Assembly (NCBI GenBank): GCA_964551735.1
Contig: CAZKEF010000042.1
Location: 1 to 46,108 of the forward strand
Origin: DAOUAT01 sp964551735
Lineage (GTDB): Bacteria > Chloroflexota > Anaerolineae > CG2-30-64-16
DNA: 46,108 bases
Direction: 5' to 3'
In this document: piece by piece, positions 30,128 to 39,112 of the stretch
Numbering within the stretch: the first letter of the stretch is position 1
Layout of the letters: each line of letters begins with the position of its first letter
The notes under the pieces: model-generated
What the model saw: only the letters and a program-made list of their open reading frames with translations
What the model was told of the DNA's origin: nothing
Databases searched by the model: none
Position numbers and translations under genes: made by a program

Positions 30128-30319
30128 CTATTTCTTCTCCGCTTCCATTTCCAGCACGGTCTCGCCTTTGTAGGCACCGCAGTCAGGGCAGACGTGGTGC
30201 GGCCGGCGCATGCTGCCACATTGAGGGCAGCGCACCAAGTGCAGCGCGGGCAGCGCATCGTGGGCGCGGCGCCGATCGCGCCGGCCCTTGGACAGTTTAC
30301 GTTTTGGATGAGGTGGCAC
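30128..30319 (-). CDS. rpmF: Ribosomal protein bL32
   Basis: This 63-aa protein has the bL32 N-terminus PPHPKRKLSKGRRDRRRAHD and a complete zinc ribbon (RCPQCG ... CPDCG). The start is GTG, with AAGGAG seven nt upstream. It follows the DUF177 gene by 12 nt, the common bacterial order. The short acidic tail is typical. Confidence 0.97.
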   Translation of the reverse strand: MPPHPKRKLSKGRRDRRRAHDALPALHLVRCPQCGSMRRPHHVCPDCGAYKGETVLEMEAEKK

Positions 30320-30331
30320 AGCAATACTCCT

Positions 30332-30889
30332 TCACAGGTTCGATTTCTTAAGCAGCTCTGTCAGGGCGTCCCAGCGCGGGTCGGTTTCGGGCTGGCACTC
30401 GCACGGCCCTTCGTTCAGGTTGTTTCCGCACATGGGGCAAAGCCCTTGACAGTCCGGTTTGCATAACACTTGCATCGGTACGGAGACCAGGGTATTTTGG
30501 CGCAGCACTTCGGTCAAGTCGAGGATATGATGCGCATCTATCCAGAGCGCCCGATCTTCTTCCTCGGGCTCGATGGACTTGCCGGTGAGGATATCAAGGG
30601 TCGGCGAGTAGACCTCCTCCAGCGGCACATCCAGCGGCACAGACACCGGGGCCAGGCACCGCGCGCACATCAATGTGACCTCAGCATACAGGTCGCCTTG
30701 CGCCAGGATGCCTGCATTGGTACGCATAAAGCGGACCGGGCCAGTAAGCACTGCTTCGGGCGCCCCTTCAGCGCCGGTTGTGACCAAGTCGGGGGTTAAC
30801 TGGCGCAGGTCGGCTTCCACCTCGACATGGCGCGATGAACCGACCGGATCCCGAAGCAACTGGGCCACATTGAAACAGAGACTTTCCAA
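30332..30889 (-). CDS. DUF177 (YceD) family protein
   Basis: This ~185-aa protein begins FNVAQLLRDPVGSSR and has CxxC pairs (LMCARCLAPV; LCKPDCQGLCPMCGNNLN), as in YceD proteins encoded before rpmF and linked to 23S rRNA biogenesis. No ATG fits. TTG at 30889, with AGGA ~9 nt upstream, is the best start; TTG at 30925 or GTG at 30868 are alternatives. The perfect promoter upstream heads the whole operon. Confidence 0.85.
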   Translation of the reverse strand: MESLCFNVAQLLRDPVGSSRHVEVEADLRQLTPDLVTTGAEGAPEAVLTGPVRFMRTNAGILAQGDLYAEVTLMCARCLAPVSVPLDVPLEEVYSPTLDILTGKSIEPEEEDRALWIDAHHILDLTEVLRQNTLVSVPMQVLCKPDCQGLCPMCGNNLNEGPCECQPETDPRWDALTELLKKSNL

Positions 30890-30939
30890 AACCGTACATC
30901 CTATGCGCGTGAAAGTAGGCGGCAAAGCGCCAAGCGACT

Positions 30940-30968
30940 ATTATAGGCGAGAGCCGGATCGGTGTCAA
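30940..30968 (-). promoter_or_regulatory. Perfect sigma-70 consensus promoter of the DUF177-rpmF-fab operon
   Basis: On the minus strand TTGACA (30963-30968) and TATAAT (30940-30945) are 17 nt apart, which matches the housekeeping consensus at every position. It overlaps the end of the upstream coiled-coil gene and gives a ~45-nt leader. It would drive a run from DUF177 to the Tat genes. Confidence 0.92.
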
Positions 30969-31432
30969 GAACGAGGGTTGGTCTCCTTACGTTCACCTTC
31001 CTGGCTGAGCGCACGCTGGCCTGCTTGCACCTCGCGCAGGATGCGGAGCAGCCGGCTTTCAAACGCGCCGAACTGGCCCAGGATGTATTCATCTGCCTCC
31101 TGCTTGAGGCGGCCTGCCGTTCTCTCGGCTTCGAGCTGGATGTCGCGTGCCCGCTGCCGGCTGGCCTGGACGATGGTCTGTTCGTCCAGGTGTTGGTTCA
31201 GTTGCGCCTGGGCTTCTTCGATGATCCGCCGGGCCTGGGCGCGTGCCTCGGCCAGGATGCGATCGCGTTCGCTGGCGATGCGTTGCCCGGCGCGTAGTTC
31301 GTCGGGCATGGCGGAGTGCATGCCCTCAATGATGCGGCTGAAAGCGGCCTCATCGACCAAGATCTTGCCCCCGACAGGCATGCGGATTCCGGTTTGTAAC
31401 AGGTTGTTGAGCTCGTCAATGAGTGCTTGCAT
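30965..31432 (-). CDS. Coiled-coil protein (ATP synthase B / DivIVA-like helix)
   Basis: This 155-aa protein is almost entirely helical and charged: PDELRAGQRIASERDRILAE, AQARRIIEEAQAQLNQHLDE and AERTAGRLKQEADEYILGQF. Long unbroken heptads suggest a parallel coiled coil, as in ATP synthase b-subunits or DivIVA-like proteins, but no membrane anchor is present. It follows coaD by 28 nt. The ATG at 31432 is preferred because the upstream frame overlaps coaD. The role is unknown; position suggests a conserved cell-envelope or division helper. Confidence 0.75.
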   Translation of the reverse strand: MQALIDELNNLLQTGIRMPVGGKILVDEAAFSRIIEGMHSAMPDELRAGQRIASERDRILAEARAQARRIIEEAQAQLNQHLDEQTIVQASRQRARDIQLEAERTAGRLKQEADEYILGQFGAFESRLLRILREVQAGQRALSQEGERKETNPRS

Positions 31433-31460
31433 GAGCGTGAGTTCCCTCTTGGCTACAGGT

Positions 31461-31988
31461 TCAGTCGCGCGATGTGCGGATAGGTACGGTTGCAGCCGCG
31501 CTGGGTGGCAGGTCGGCGAAGCGAGCCAACAGCGCAGCGCGTACACAGGCCGGGGCCAGGCCCTCGATATCGCCCCCTAGCAGAGCGATCTCTTTTAGGA
31601 TGGACGAACTGAGATAGGCGTAGTCCAGCTTGGTCATCAGGCAGATGAATTCGAGCGCCGGGTCCAGCTTTTTGTTGGTCAGGGCCATCTGAAACTCAAA
31701 CTCGAAGTCTGAGATGGCGCGCAGCCCGCGCACCAGCACCGAAGCGCCGATCTGCCGGGCGAAGGTGACAGTCAGGCCCTGGTAGGGCTGCACTCGCACG
31801 TTAGGCACGTGGGCCAGTGACTCTTGCACCAGGGCTACGCGTTGGGTCGTGTCGAACGTTAGGGTCTTAGGTGGGCTGTCGTAGATGGCGATCACCAGCT
31901 CATCGAATAGGCTGGCAGCGCGAGTGGCGATATCCACGTGGCCGTTGTGAATCGGGTCGAATGTGCCGGGGTATAAACCTCGGATCAT
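31461..31988 (-). CDS. coaD: Phosphopantetheine adenylyltransferase
   Basis: This 175-aa enzyme makes dephospho-CoA from ATP and 4'-phosphopantetheine. It has GTFDPIHNGHVDI (T/HxGH nucleotidyltransferase motif), VRGLRAISDFEFEFQMA and the YLSSSILKEIA motif. Length is slightly above the usual ~160 because of a variable tail. AGGAG precedes the ATG and recG ends 24 nt upstream. Confidence 0.97.
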   Translation of the reverse strand: MIRGLYPGTFDPIHNGHVDIATRAASLFDELVIAIYDSPPKTLTFDTTQRVALVQESLAHVPNVRVQPYQGLTVTFARQIGASVLVRGLRAISDFEFEFQMALTNKKLDPALEFICLMTKLDYAYLSSSILKEIALLGGDIEGLAPACVRAALLARFADLPPSAAATVPIRTSRD

Positions 31989-32012
31989 GGGCGCCGTCTC
32001 CTCAAGAAAGTG

Positions 32013-34589
32013 TCAGCTGATATCCCCGGCGCCCTGCCAGAAAGCGGCAACGCGCGCGGCCAACGCCCGATGTTCGGGCTGCGTCAGGCCGGGATCGGCA
32101 GCGAAGAGCTGCTGGGCAGCCGCTCGGGCATCCTCCAGGGTGCGCAGGTCGCTGAGCTGCGCGGCTTGCAGCGGCGGCAGCCCGCTTTGGCGAGTGCCGA
32201 AGAAATCGCCGGGGCCGCGCAACTCCAGGTCGATTTGCGCCAAAGCAAAGCCGTCGGTGCTGTGCTCCAGTGCGTGTAAGCGCTTCACACTGTCACCCTC
32301 GGTCACATCCGAGACGAGTATGCAGTAGGACGGGTGCTCGCCGCGGCCGACGCGGCCGCGAAACTGGTGCAGTTGCGCCAGCCCGAACCGTTCCGCGTCT
32401 TCGATTAGGATCACTGTGGCGTTGGGGACATCAATGCCCACCTCGACCACCGAGGTCGCAACCAGGACGTCAATTTCGCGCCGGCTGAACGCCTGCATGA
32501 TCGCGTCCTTCTCGTCGCCGCGCAGGCGTCCGTGCAATAGCCCCAAGCGCAGGTCGGGAAAGATGGTGGCCTGGAGCCGGGCGTGCTCGTCCACTGCGGC
32601 TTTGGCGTCGCTGGCAGCAGACTCTTCCACCAACGGGTAGACGATGAATGCCTGGCGTCCCTCTTTCGCCTGGCGTCGGATAAAGTCATAGGCGCGCTCA
32701 CGCTGGGAAGAGGTGAGCCACTTGGTTTTGATAGGGGTACGGCCGGCCGGCATTTCGTCAATTACTGATATGTCGAGGTCTCCGTACACCGTCAGCGCCA
32801 GTGAACGGGGGATAGGCGTGGCGCTCATCACCAGCATGTGGGGCTGGCGCCCCTTGGTGCGCAACGCCGCCCGCTGTTCAACGCCGAAGCGGTGCTGTTC
32901 ATCCACAATGGTAACAGCCAATTGTCGGAAGTTGACGCCCCGCTGGATCAGGGCATGGGTGCCTACGACGATATCCACATCACCGGCCGCCAGCCCTGAT
33001 AGCATCTCCTCGCGCTCGGCGGCACGCATGGCGCCCGTCAGGAGCGCGACGCGCACCGGGCGTCCGGCCTGCGGATGCTGTAAGCCGGCAAACATGCGGC
33101 CAAAGGAACGCGCATGTTGTTCGGCCAAGATCTCGGTGGGCGCCATGATGGCGCCTTGGGCACCATTGGCCACTGCAACCCACAGCGTGGCCGCGGCCAC
33201 CGCCGTCTTGCCCGAGCCAACATCGCCCTGCAGCAGGCGGCTCATCGGCTGATTTTGTTTCAGATCGGCCAGGATGCCCTCCAAAGCGCGTTGTTGTGCG
33301 CCGGTGAGGGTAAAGGGCAGGGCCGCCAGGAAGGGCGCGATGAGCCTGGGGTCAGCGGTGAGCGGGATCGCAGCGGTGCCCCGGAACCGTTGGCGTGCAG
33401 CCAACACGCCGAGCTGCAGCACAAAGAACTCATCGAAGCTGAGCCGGCGATGCGCGGCCGCTAAACTTGACTGGCTATCGGGGAAGTGGATCTGGCGTAA
33501 CGCATCGGTCAGTAGCATCAGCGCCATGCGCTCACGCACGCTGGCGGGCAGAAAATCTGGCACCTCCGCGCTCCATGCCTCGAGTGCGCGGTTCATTACA
33601 CGCTGCAACCAGCTATTGGTCAACCCTTCAGTCAGGGGGTATACCGGCGCCAGCCGGCCCGTGCTCACTTGGTTTTTATCCAGCGGCTCGAAGATCGGGT
33701 TGCGCATGGTGGGCACGCCGCGATAGCTATCCACTTTGCCGCTGAACGTGTAAGCATGGCCGGTGCGGATCTGGCGCTCGACGAACGGGTTGAACCAGGT
33801 CATCTGCATTTCGCCCGTGCCATCGCCCACAACAGCCGTCACCAACTTGCGCTCTTCGGCGATGAGGCGGCTCCTGATGCTCCAGACCGTGGCGATGATG
33901 GTGACTTCTTCGCCCCATTGCAGCCGGTCGATGGTGCGCAGCTTGCTGAAATCGTCATAGCGCTGAGGCAGCAGGTACAGCAGGTCGCGCACCGTGCGCA
34001 CGCCCAGCTTGGCGAGTTTTTGCGCGTAACTGGGGCCGATGGCCGGCAGACGGGTGACCGGTGCGTCGAGACCAAGCGGCGCGGGCGGTGTGCTGGGGAT
34101 CGGGCGTGGCGCATGCTGGGGCGGCGGCTCCGGCGCCTGGGCCACGCTGGTCTGGAGCGGTTGCGCCGGTTGGAGTTCCGGTAATGTAACGGGGCCACGG
34201 CTTTCAACTGGGAGCGCTGTAGGTTTGTTGAGCGCCGGTCCCCAGGCTTCGGGCTGCGGCTCGCGCGGTTTTTCGGCCTTGATCTCATCGGGTACTGGCG
34301 TCGGAGGCGTGGTGGGCGCCGCGGCCGTTGCGGGCTGGCTGATCTCTTGTGCGCGGCGAATCACTTGCTCCAATATGCGTCCGCGCGCGATCGTGTCCTC
34401 CACGGCCGCGTAGCCCAACAGCAGTGAGACGATCTCATTCACACCCTGGCTGTTGTCCACCTCGGCCCGCGCGTCGGACTCCCACCGGCTGACGAACTTG
34501 TCCAGGCCGCCGATGACGGCCTTGTTCCGGAAGCCCTGCTTCTTCTCCAACGCCAGGACTTTGAGTAGTCGGGAAATTGCGCTATCCAT
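32013..34589 (-). CDS. recG: ATP-dependent DNA helicase RecG
   Basis: This 858-aa helicase remodels stalled forks and Holliday junctions. The wedge OB domain (RTVRDLLYLLPQRYDDFSKL onward) is followed by the helicase core with GDVGSGKTAVAAA (Walker A), DEQHRFGVEQR, MSATPIPRSLAL and the C-terminal VVEVGIDVPNATVI / QFRGRVGRG. The protein is longer than the usual ~690 aa because of a ~180-aa N-terminal extension. That extension combines a helical domain with a Pro/Ala-rich linker (~98-190). The start at 34589 is ATG within GAGGCCATA context. Confidence 0.97.
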   Translation of the reverse strand: MDSAISRLLKVLALEKKQGFRNKAVIGGLDKFVSRWESDARAEVDNSQGVNEIVSLLLGYAAVEDTIARGRILEQVIRRAQEISQPATAAAPTTPPTPVPDEIKAEKPREPQPEAWGPALNKPTALPVESRGPVTLPELQPAQPLQTSVAQAPEPPPQHAPRPIPSTPPAPLGLDAPVTRLPAIGPSYAQKLAKLGVRTVRDLLYLLPQRYDDFSKLRTIDRLQWGEEVTIIATVWSIRSRLIAEERKLVTAVVGDGTGEMQMTWFNPFVERQIRTGHAYTFSGKVDSYRGVPTMRNPIFEPLDKNQVSTGRLAPVYPLTEGLTNSWLQRVMNRALEAWSAEVPDFLPASVRERMALMLLTDALRQIHFPDSQSSLAAAHRRLSFDEFFVLQLGVLAARQRFRGTAAIPLTADPRLIAPFLAALPFTLTGAQQRALEGILADLKQNQPMSRLLQGDVGSGKTAVAAATLWVAVANGAQGAIMAPTEILAEQHARSFGRMFAGLQHPQAGRPVRVALLTGAMRAAEREEMLSGLAAGDVDIVVGTHALIQRGVNFRQLAVTIVDEQHRFGVEQRAALRTKGRQPHMLVMSATPIPRSLALTVYGDLDISVIDEMPAGRTPIKTKWLTSSQRERAYDFIRRQAKEGRQAFIVYPLVEESAASDAKAAVDEHARLQATIFPDLRLGLLHGRLRGDEKDAIMQAFSRREIDVLVATSVVEVGIDVPNATVILIEDAERFGLAQLHQFRGRVGRGEHPSYCILVSDVTEGDSVKRLHALEHSTDGFALAQIDLELRGPGDFFGTRQSGLPPLQAAQLSDLRTLEDARAAAQQLFAADPGLTQPEHRALAARVAAFWQGAGDIS

Positions 34590-34605
34590 TATGGCCTCGT
34601 GCCGT

Positions 34606-35454
34606 TCAACGGGTACCCTCATGGACGATGACGCCCAGCGCCTTGGGCCCGAAGTGCACGGCCAGCGACGGCGGGTACCCGATCACGGGGAACTCGTGGC
34701 GCGGAAAGGCGATTTCAAGACGCTCCAGCAGTTGCGCTGCTTCAGATTCAAAGTCCTGCTGGATCAGGTACATTTGTTTGATGCGTGAAAACTCGATGAT
34801 GAAGTCGTACAGTTTGTCCACCGCATGGTCGTAGTTTCGCACTTTCTCCACCGGGATCAGATCGCCGTCCTCCATGGTGGAGAGCGGCTTGAGCCCCAGC
34901 ATAGTGCCCAGCATCGTTTGAGCCGTGCCCAGGCGGCCCCAGGCCTCCAGGTAGTGCAGGGAGTCGGAAAAGACCAGGGCATACATGTGCGGGATCATGC
35001 CGCGCACGATCTTGACGATCTCTGCTTGGGTGGCGCCTGCGGCGGCCGCATGCGCGGCCGCCTCCACGATCAGGCCTGCGCCGACCGACATGCTGAGCGT
35101 ATCCAGCACGATGATGCGGTGGCGGCCGATGAAGCCCGCCGCACCCCGGCGCACCGCATCATTCATGTTATGCAATGCGCTCGACGTGTGAATGCAGACA
35201 ATGCTGTCTGTTTGATGGCTGAGCCGGCTAAAAAACGCATGGATCTGCCCAGTCGAAGGTGTTTCGACAGATACGTTTTCGCTGTACTGCGCCTGTTTGC
35301 GCAAGAAGGTCTCATCAATGTGATTGATGCGCTCCGGATATGTCTGCGCGCCAATGCGCACCGTGAGCGGGATGACCTCCACGCCGTAGTGAGATACCAG
35401 GTTAGGGTCTGGCAGGTAGACGCTGCTGTCTGTGACGATTTTTACCTGTGCCAC
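34606..35454 (-). CDS. DegV family (FakB-like) fatty-acid-binding protein
   Basis: This 282-aa protein starts VKIVTDSSVYLPDPNL and has the lipid-pocket motifs VETPSTGQIHAFF, IVLDTLSMSVGAG and GLKPLSTMEDGDL. DegV/FakB proteins present a fatty acid to the FakA kinase. It sits directly after the FakA gene, matching that pathway. No ATG fits the family's start; GTG at 35454, 13 nt after the FakA stop, with TGAGGA upstream, is chosen. A frame reading 20 codons further upstream lies inside the FakA gene. Confidence 0.9.
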   Translation of the reverse strand: MAQVKIVTDSSVYLPDPNLVSHYGVEVIPLTVRIGAQTYPERINHIDETFLRKQAQYSENVSVETPSTGQIHAFFSRLSHQTDSIVCIHTSSALHNMNDAVRRGAAGFIGRHRIIVLDTLSMSVGAGLIVEAAAHAAAAGATQAEIVKIVRGMIPHMYALVFSDSLHYLEAWGRLGTAQTMLGTMLGLKPLSTMEDGDLIPVEKVRNYDHAVDKLYDFIIEFSRIKQMYLIQQDFESEAAQLLERLEIAFPRHEFPVIGYPPSLAVHFGPKALGVIVHEGTR

Positions 35455-35467
35455 GAGCAAATAGTCC

Positions 35468-37231
35468 TCATTCAGCCGAGATGATGTAATGATAGAATGG
35501 TTGGCCCCCGTCAATCACTTCGATTTCCTGGTCGGGGTAGGTCGCCTGCAGGGAAGCGCGCAATGCGGCAGCTTGGTCGGTTGTGACCGGCTCACCATAA
35601 TACAGCGTGATGACTTCCAGGTTGGCCGCGCCCATCTGTTCCAGCAGGGTGTAGACTACACCATCGGCAGAGGCGCCGGTAGTCGTGAGCTTGTCGTTGA
35701 GCAGGCCGATGACATCGCCTGTCTTGACCAAAACATCGTCAAAGCGGGCATCTTGCACGGCGATCGTCACTTCACCTGTTTGCACGTGCTGTAAGGCATG
35801 GGTCATGGCGAGCGCGTTTTGTTCGAGGGTCGCATGGGGGTTCAGGGCCAGGAGCGCGCTGATGCCTTGTGGGATGCTCTTGCTGGGCACCACGGCCACT
35901 GTCTTACTTTCCTCCGCCGCCAGAAGCTGGGCCTGACCGGCTGCCATGATGATGTTGCCGTTGTTTGGCAGGATGATCACGTGGGCAGTGGGCAGCGCGC
36001 GCACGGACTCCAGCAGATCCTGGGTGCTGGGGTTCATGGTTTGACCGCCCGAGACAACGCAATGGGCGCCCAGACTGCGGAAGACCTGGGTCAGGCCCGC
36101 GCCGGGCGCAACTGCGATAACTCCTACCCCTTCCAGCACGCCGTCAACTTCGCACCCGCCAACCTCACTGACCGGGGCGGCCTCTGGCTTGCCCTGAGTA
36201 TCGAAGCGTGGCGGCAGCGGATCGTAACCGGGCGGCATGTCCGGGATCTGCATGTCATCCATGTTTTCTACCACAACATCAGTGACGAAGCCCAGGCTGA
36301 CGGCGTAAGAGAGGGTGACGCCCGGATCTGGGACGTGAACGTGGACCTTAACCAGGTGCTCGTCGCCTTCCACCAACGGGCAATCCCCCATTGCGGTGAT
36401 GCGCTCACGGATCGCGGTGACGTCAAGGTCCTTGCCTTCCACCAGGAATTGTACATCGAAGCCGTAGACCGGCGGTGGCAGTTCACGCTTCCCCTTGTGC
36501 GGCCGCGGCGCGACAACGGATGCTGGTTCGGGCGCTGCCGCTATTTCGCCGTGTTCGCCGGTCAGGCTGCGCAGCATCCCTTGCAGGATATAGAAGAAGC
36601 CCTTGCCGCCGCTATCCACTTTGCCGGCTTGGGCCAGCACGGGCAGCAGGTTGGGGGTGTTGACGACAGCTTCATCGGCTGCATGTAGGGCGCGCGTCAG
36701 GATGAAGCGGAGGTCGTCCTCGAGCTGCGCCGCATTTTCAGCCGCGGTTGCGGCTTCGCGCGCCACGGTGAGGATGGTGCCCTCCACCGGCCGGTTCACG
36801 CCCTTGTACGCAATGCGGCTGCCTTCAGCCAGCGCGGCGGCCAGACTGGGTCCTGTCAAGGTCATCTGGTCATCCAGGCTGCGGGCCATGCCGCGCAGGA
36901 TCTGGGAGAGGATGACGCCTGAATTGCCGCGCGCGCCCATCAACGCGCCGTGGGCGGCGGCATGGGCCACCTCGTCGACGCTGTGCGTGTGGTCAGGGGT
37001 GATCTCCCGGCAGGCTGACTTCATGGTGAGCAGCATATTGGTGCCAGTGTCACCGTCGGGGACTGGGAATACGTTCAGCGCGTTGACGATCTCGTGGTGG
37101 CGATCGAGCCAGGCCAGGGCGTCGTTCAGCACGTCGCGAAAGCGCGTGCCGTCAATGGCCAGGAGGGGCTGACCGGCCGATGGTTGGGCGTCCGTTGTGC
37201 CGTACGCCGTTGGGCTGTTAGTTACTGCCAA
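35468..37231 (-). CDS. fakA: FakA-like fatty acid kinase (DhaL + DegV-like domains)
   Basis: This 587-aa protein has an N-terminal DhaL ATP-binding domain with NVFPVPDGDTGTNMLLT and GARGNSGVILSQILRG. A middle domain contains FDVQFLVEGKDLDV. The C-terminal EDD/DegV-like domain includes CVVSGGQTMNPSTQDLLESV and ILPNNGNIIMAAGQA. FakA phosphorylates FakB-bound fatty acids for lipid synthesis. The start is TTG at 37231 with GGAGG eight nt upstream. It is flanked by an Asp23 gene and the DegV gene, a common trio. Confidence 0.93.
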   Translation of the reverse strand: MAVTNSPTAYGTTDAQPSAGQPLLAIDGTRFRDVLNDALAWLDRHHEIVNALNVFPVPDGDTGTNMLLTMKSACREITPDHTHSVDEVAHAAAHGALMGARGNSGVILSQILRGMARSLDDQMTLTGPSLAAALAEGSRIAYKGVNRPVEGTILTVAREAATAAENAAQLEDDLRFILTRALHAADEAVVNTPNLLPVLAQAGKVDSGGKGFFYILQGMLRSLTGEHGEIAAAPEPASVVAPRPHKGKRELPPPVYGFDVQFLVEGKDLDVTAIRERITAMGDCPLVEGDEHLVKVHVHVPDPGVTLSYAVSLGFVTDVVVENMDDMQIPDMPPGYDPLPPRFDTQGKPEAAPVSEVGGCEVDGVLEGVGVIAVAPGAGLTQVFRSLGAHCVVSGGQTMNPSTQDLLESVRALPTAHVIILPNNGNIIMAAGQAQLLAAEESKTVAVVPSKSIPQGISALLALNPHATLEQNALAMTHALQHVQTGEVTIAVQDARFDDVLVKTGDVIGLLNDKLTTTGASADGVVYTLLEQMGAANLEVITLYYGEPVTTDQAAALRASLQATYPDQEIEVIDGGQPFYHYIISAE

Positions 37232-37264
37232 AGTACTATCCTCCGAAGACGATCTCTTGCTCGG

Positions 37265-37624
37265 TTACTGGCTGTCATTCGGCATGCGCAGCCCTTGGAC
37301 ATGCACGTTGACTTCTGCCACAGGGACACCCAGGGTTTGCTCCAGGGCATATTTCACACCATGCATAACACCGTGAGCCACCTCGGAGATGCGGGTGCCG
37401 TACTGCACAATCACAAATAGGTCAACGGTGACCTGGCCGTCGCGCACCTGCACGTCCACGCCGCGGCTCCACCGTTCTGGCTGTAGCAGGATGCCCAGCC
37501 CATCCATCAGGTTTTTGTTGGCCATACCCACTACGCCGTAACAGCGCAACACAGCCTCACCGGCGATGGTCGCGATCGCGTGCGGTGAAATCTCGATGCG
37601 CCCCGATTTCTTCTCGTCCGTCAT
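37265..37624 (-). CDS. Asp23/Gls24 family protein (second copy)
   Basis: This 119-aa protein has the Asp23 core GRIEISPHAIATIAGEAVLR, VDVQVRDGQVTVDLFVIVQYG and VAEVNVHVQGLRM. Linkage to FakA is the usual place for this paralogue, where it is thought to be membrane-proximal. ATG at 37624 with GGGGAGG upstream. It heads the run to coaD and is divergent from rpmB. Confidence 0.93.
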   Translation of the reverse strand: MTDEKKSGRIEISPHAIATIAGEAVLRCYGVVGMANKNLMDGLGILLQPERWSRGVDVQVRDGQVTVDLFVIVQYGTRISEVAHGVMHGVKYALEQTLGVPVAEVNVHVQGLRMPNDSQ

Positions 37625-37744
37625 GCGGCCTCCCCTTTGTGTCTTACGTTGACAAATGCCTGGGGCACTCTTTGTCGTGCGTCCCCTACAACACTAAACT
37701 GCAGCATCTGTGCATTGATTCGCTCACGAACGCAGGCACGTGTT

Positions 37745-37773
37745 TTGCAATAAACGGCCTGTTGTGGTAGTAT
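37745..37773 (+). promoter_or_regulatory. rpmB promoter
   Basis: TTGCAA (37745-37750) and TAGTAT (37768-37773) are 17 nt apart. The ~75-nt GC-rich leader before rpmB could fold, but I see no recognisable ribosomal-protein autoregulatory motif. Confidence 0.65.
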
Positions 37774-37854
37774 CTTCTTGTTGTGGCCGGGCCCCCTCTT
37801 GGCTCGGTCACTGATTTGTACGGACTTAGAGCGTCTACGAGGGGGACTCGCAAA

Positions 37855-38037
37855 ATGGCCAAGTGTGAACTTTGCGGCAAGGGGCCACAGTTCGGTAACA
37901 ACGTCAGCCACTCGATGCGCCACACCAAGCGCCGCTGGAACCCAAACATTCAGCGGATGCGATTGATGGCGGATGGGGTGGAACGGCGTGTCTACGCCTG
38001 TGCCAAGTGCATCAAGACGATGCAAAAGGCTGACTGA
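37855..38037 (+). CDS. rpmB: Ribosomal protein bL28
   Basis: This 60-aa protein reads MAKCELCGKGPQFGNNVSHS, then MRHTKRRWNPNIQRMRL and YACAKCIKTMQKAD. Two CxxC pairs form a zinc-binding C+ type bL28. GAGGGGG lies upstream of the ATG. A longer in-frame upstream start lacks a ribosome-binding site. A strong terminator follows, so it is monocistronic. Confidence 0.97.
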   Translation: MAKCELCGKGPQFGNNVSHSMRHTKRRWNPNIQRMRLMADGVERRVYACAKCIKTMQKAD

Positions 38038-38065
38038 GCACTGCTCCCGCCCAACCAGGCATCCG

Positions 38066-38094
38066 GCCGGCGATCACGCCGGCTGTTTGCTTTT
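38066..38094 (+). terminator. Rho-independent terminator of rpmB
   Basis: A perfect 7-bp GC stem GCCGGCG-ATCA-CGCCGGC (38066-38083) is followed by TGTTTGCTTTT. It lies 29 nt past the rpmB stop. Confidence 0.85.
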
Positions 38095-38212
38095 AAGTTG
38101 CGATGATCTTCCTGGGTGCAATTGGGCCGGTCGGTCGCTGGCTTGCGCCTGTTGAGCCGGCCGGCGCATTTACCCCCTGCGCGTGGCTGCCGCGGCCGCG
38201 CCTGGGCAAGTG

Positions 38213-38875
38213 TCAGTTGCCGACAGCAGCCGCACGCAGAGCTGCGATCCCGGCCCCTATGCCGTCAGGATGGCGAAACACCGCTGTGCCAGCTACCAGC
38301 ACGCGCGCGCCCGCTGCCACGATGGCAGGCGTCGTTTCTGCGTCAATGCCGCCATCCACTTCGATATCTACTTCTAGCCCAGCTTCGGTGATCATGGCCG
38401 CCAGGCGGGCGACCTTGTCCGTCATGGTCGAGATGAAGCCTTGTCCGCCGAAACCGGGATTGACCGTCATCACCAATACCTGATCCACGAAAGGCAAGAT
38501 CTCGCGGAGTGTTTCCAGGGAGGTGGCCGGGTTAAGGGTTACACCGGGCTGGACGCCTAATTCGCGGATCTGCTGTACCGTGCGGTGCAGGTGGGGGCAA
38601 GTTTCCACGTGCACGGTGAGGATCGCGGCCCCAGCGCGGGCGTAATCGGCCAGGTATCGTTCCGGCGCCTCGATCATCAGGTGCACATCAAGGGGCAGAC
38701 GGGAGTGACGCTGCAGGGCAGCGATCACTGGCGGGCCCAGGGTCAGGTTAGGTACAAAGTGCCCATCCATCACATCCACATGAATATAGTCCGCGCCGGC
38801 TGCTTCAGCCGCCTGAACGGCCAGGCCGAGGGCCGCGAAATCGGCCGACAGAATGGACGGGGCTATTCTGATCAA
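38213..38875 (-). CDS. rpe: Ribulose-phosphate 3-epimerase
   Basis: This 220-aa TIM-barrel enzyme interconverts ribulose-5-phosphate and xylulose-5-phosphate. It has IAPSILSADFAALG, YIHVDVMDGHFVPN (metal His and Asp), VHLMIEAPERY, MTVNPGFGGQ and the second catalytic Asp in IEVDGGID. The start is TTG at 38875, with AGGAGG five nt upstream; the ~100-codon upstream extension is not family-like. A promoter with the correct spacing lies at 38946-38974. Confidence 0.96.
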   Translation of the reverse strand: MIRIAPSILSADFAALGLAVQAAEAAGADYIHVDVMDGHFVPNLTLGPPVIAALQRHSRLPLDVHLMIEAPERYLADYARAGAAILTVHVETCPHLHRTVQQIRELGVQPGVTLNPATSLETLREILPFVDQVLVMTVNPGFGGQGFISTMTDKVARLAAMITEAGLEVDIEVDGGIDAETTPAIVAAGARVLVAGTAVFRHPDGIGAGIAALRAAAVGN

Positions 38876-38945
38876 TCTGACCTCCTGACAGTGAATCGAT
38901 CGTACCAAGCGCTGAACGTGCATCCCCTGGCTCAACGTGGAGCTA

Positions 38946-38974
38946 ATCATACAACGGAACGAGTAATTTCGCAA
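38946..38974 (-). promoter_or_regulatory. rpe promoter
   Basis: TTGCGA (38969-38974) and TATGAT (38946-38951) are 17 nt apart on the minus strand and give a ~65-nt leader to the TTG start. Confidence 0.7.
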
Positions 38975-39030
38975 AGGATTTGGGTTACGATTTCGGCCCG
39001 GCGGGATGCAACTTTTGTGCAGGCGTGCCG

Positions 39031-39036
39031 TATAAT
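39031..39036 (+). promoter_or_regulatory. -10 box upstream of the coiled-coil gene at 39113
   Basis: A perfect TATAAT lies 76 nt upstream of the start codon. No clear -35 hexamer is present at 16-18 nt, so strength is uncertain. Confidence 0.45.
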
Positions 39037-39112
39037 GGTTTAAGGTTTGGTACGCAGGCCGCGCCGTTGATTCAGAAGGCGCGGGCTCTATCAGAAGCGG
39101 AAGGAGGACACC

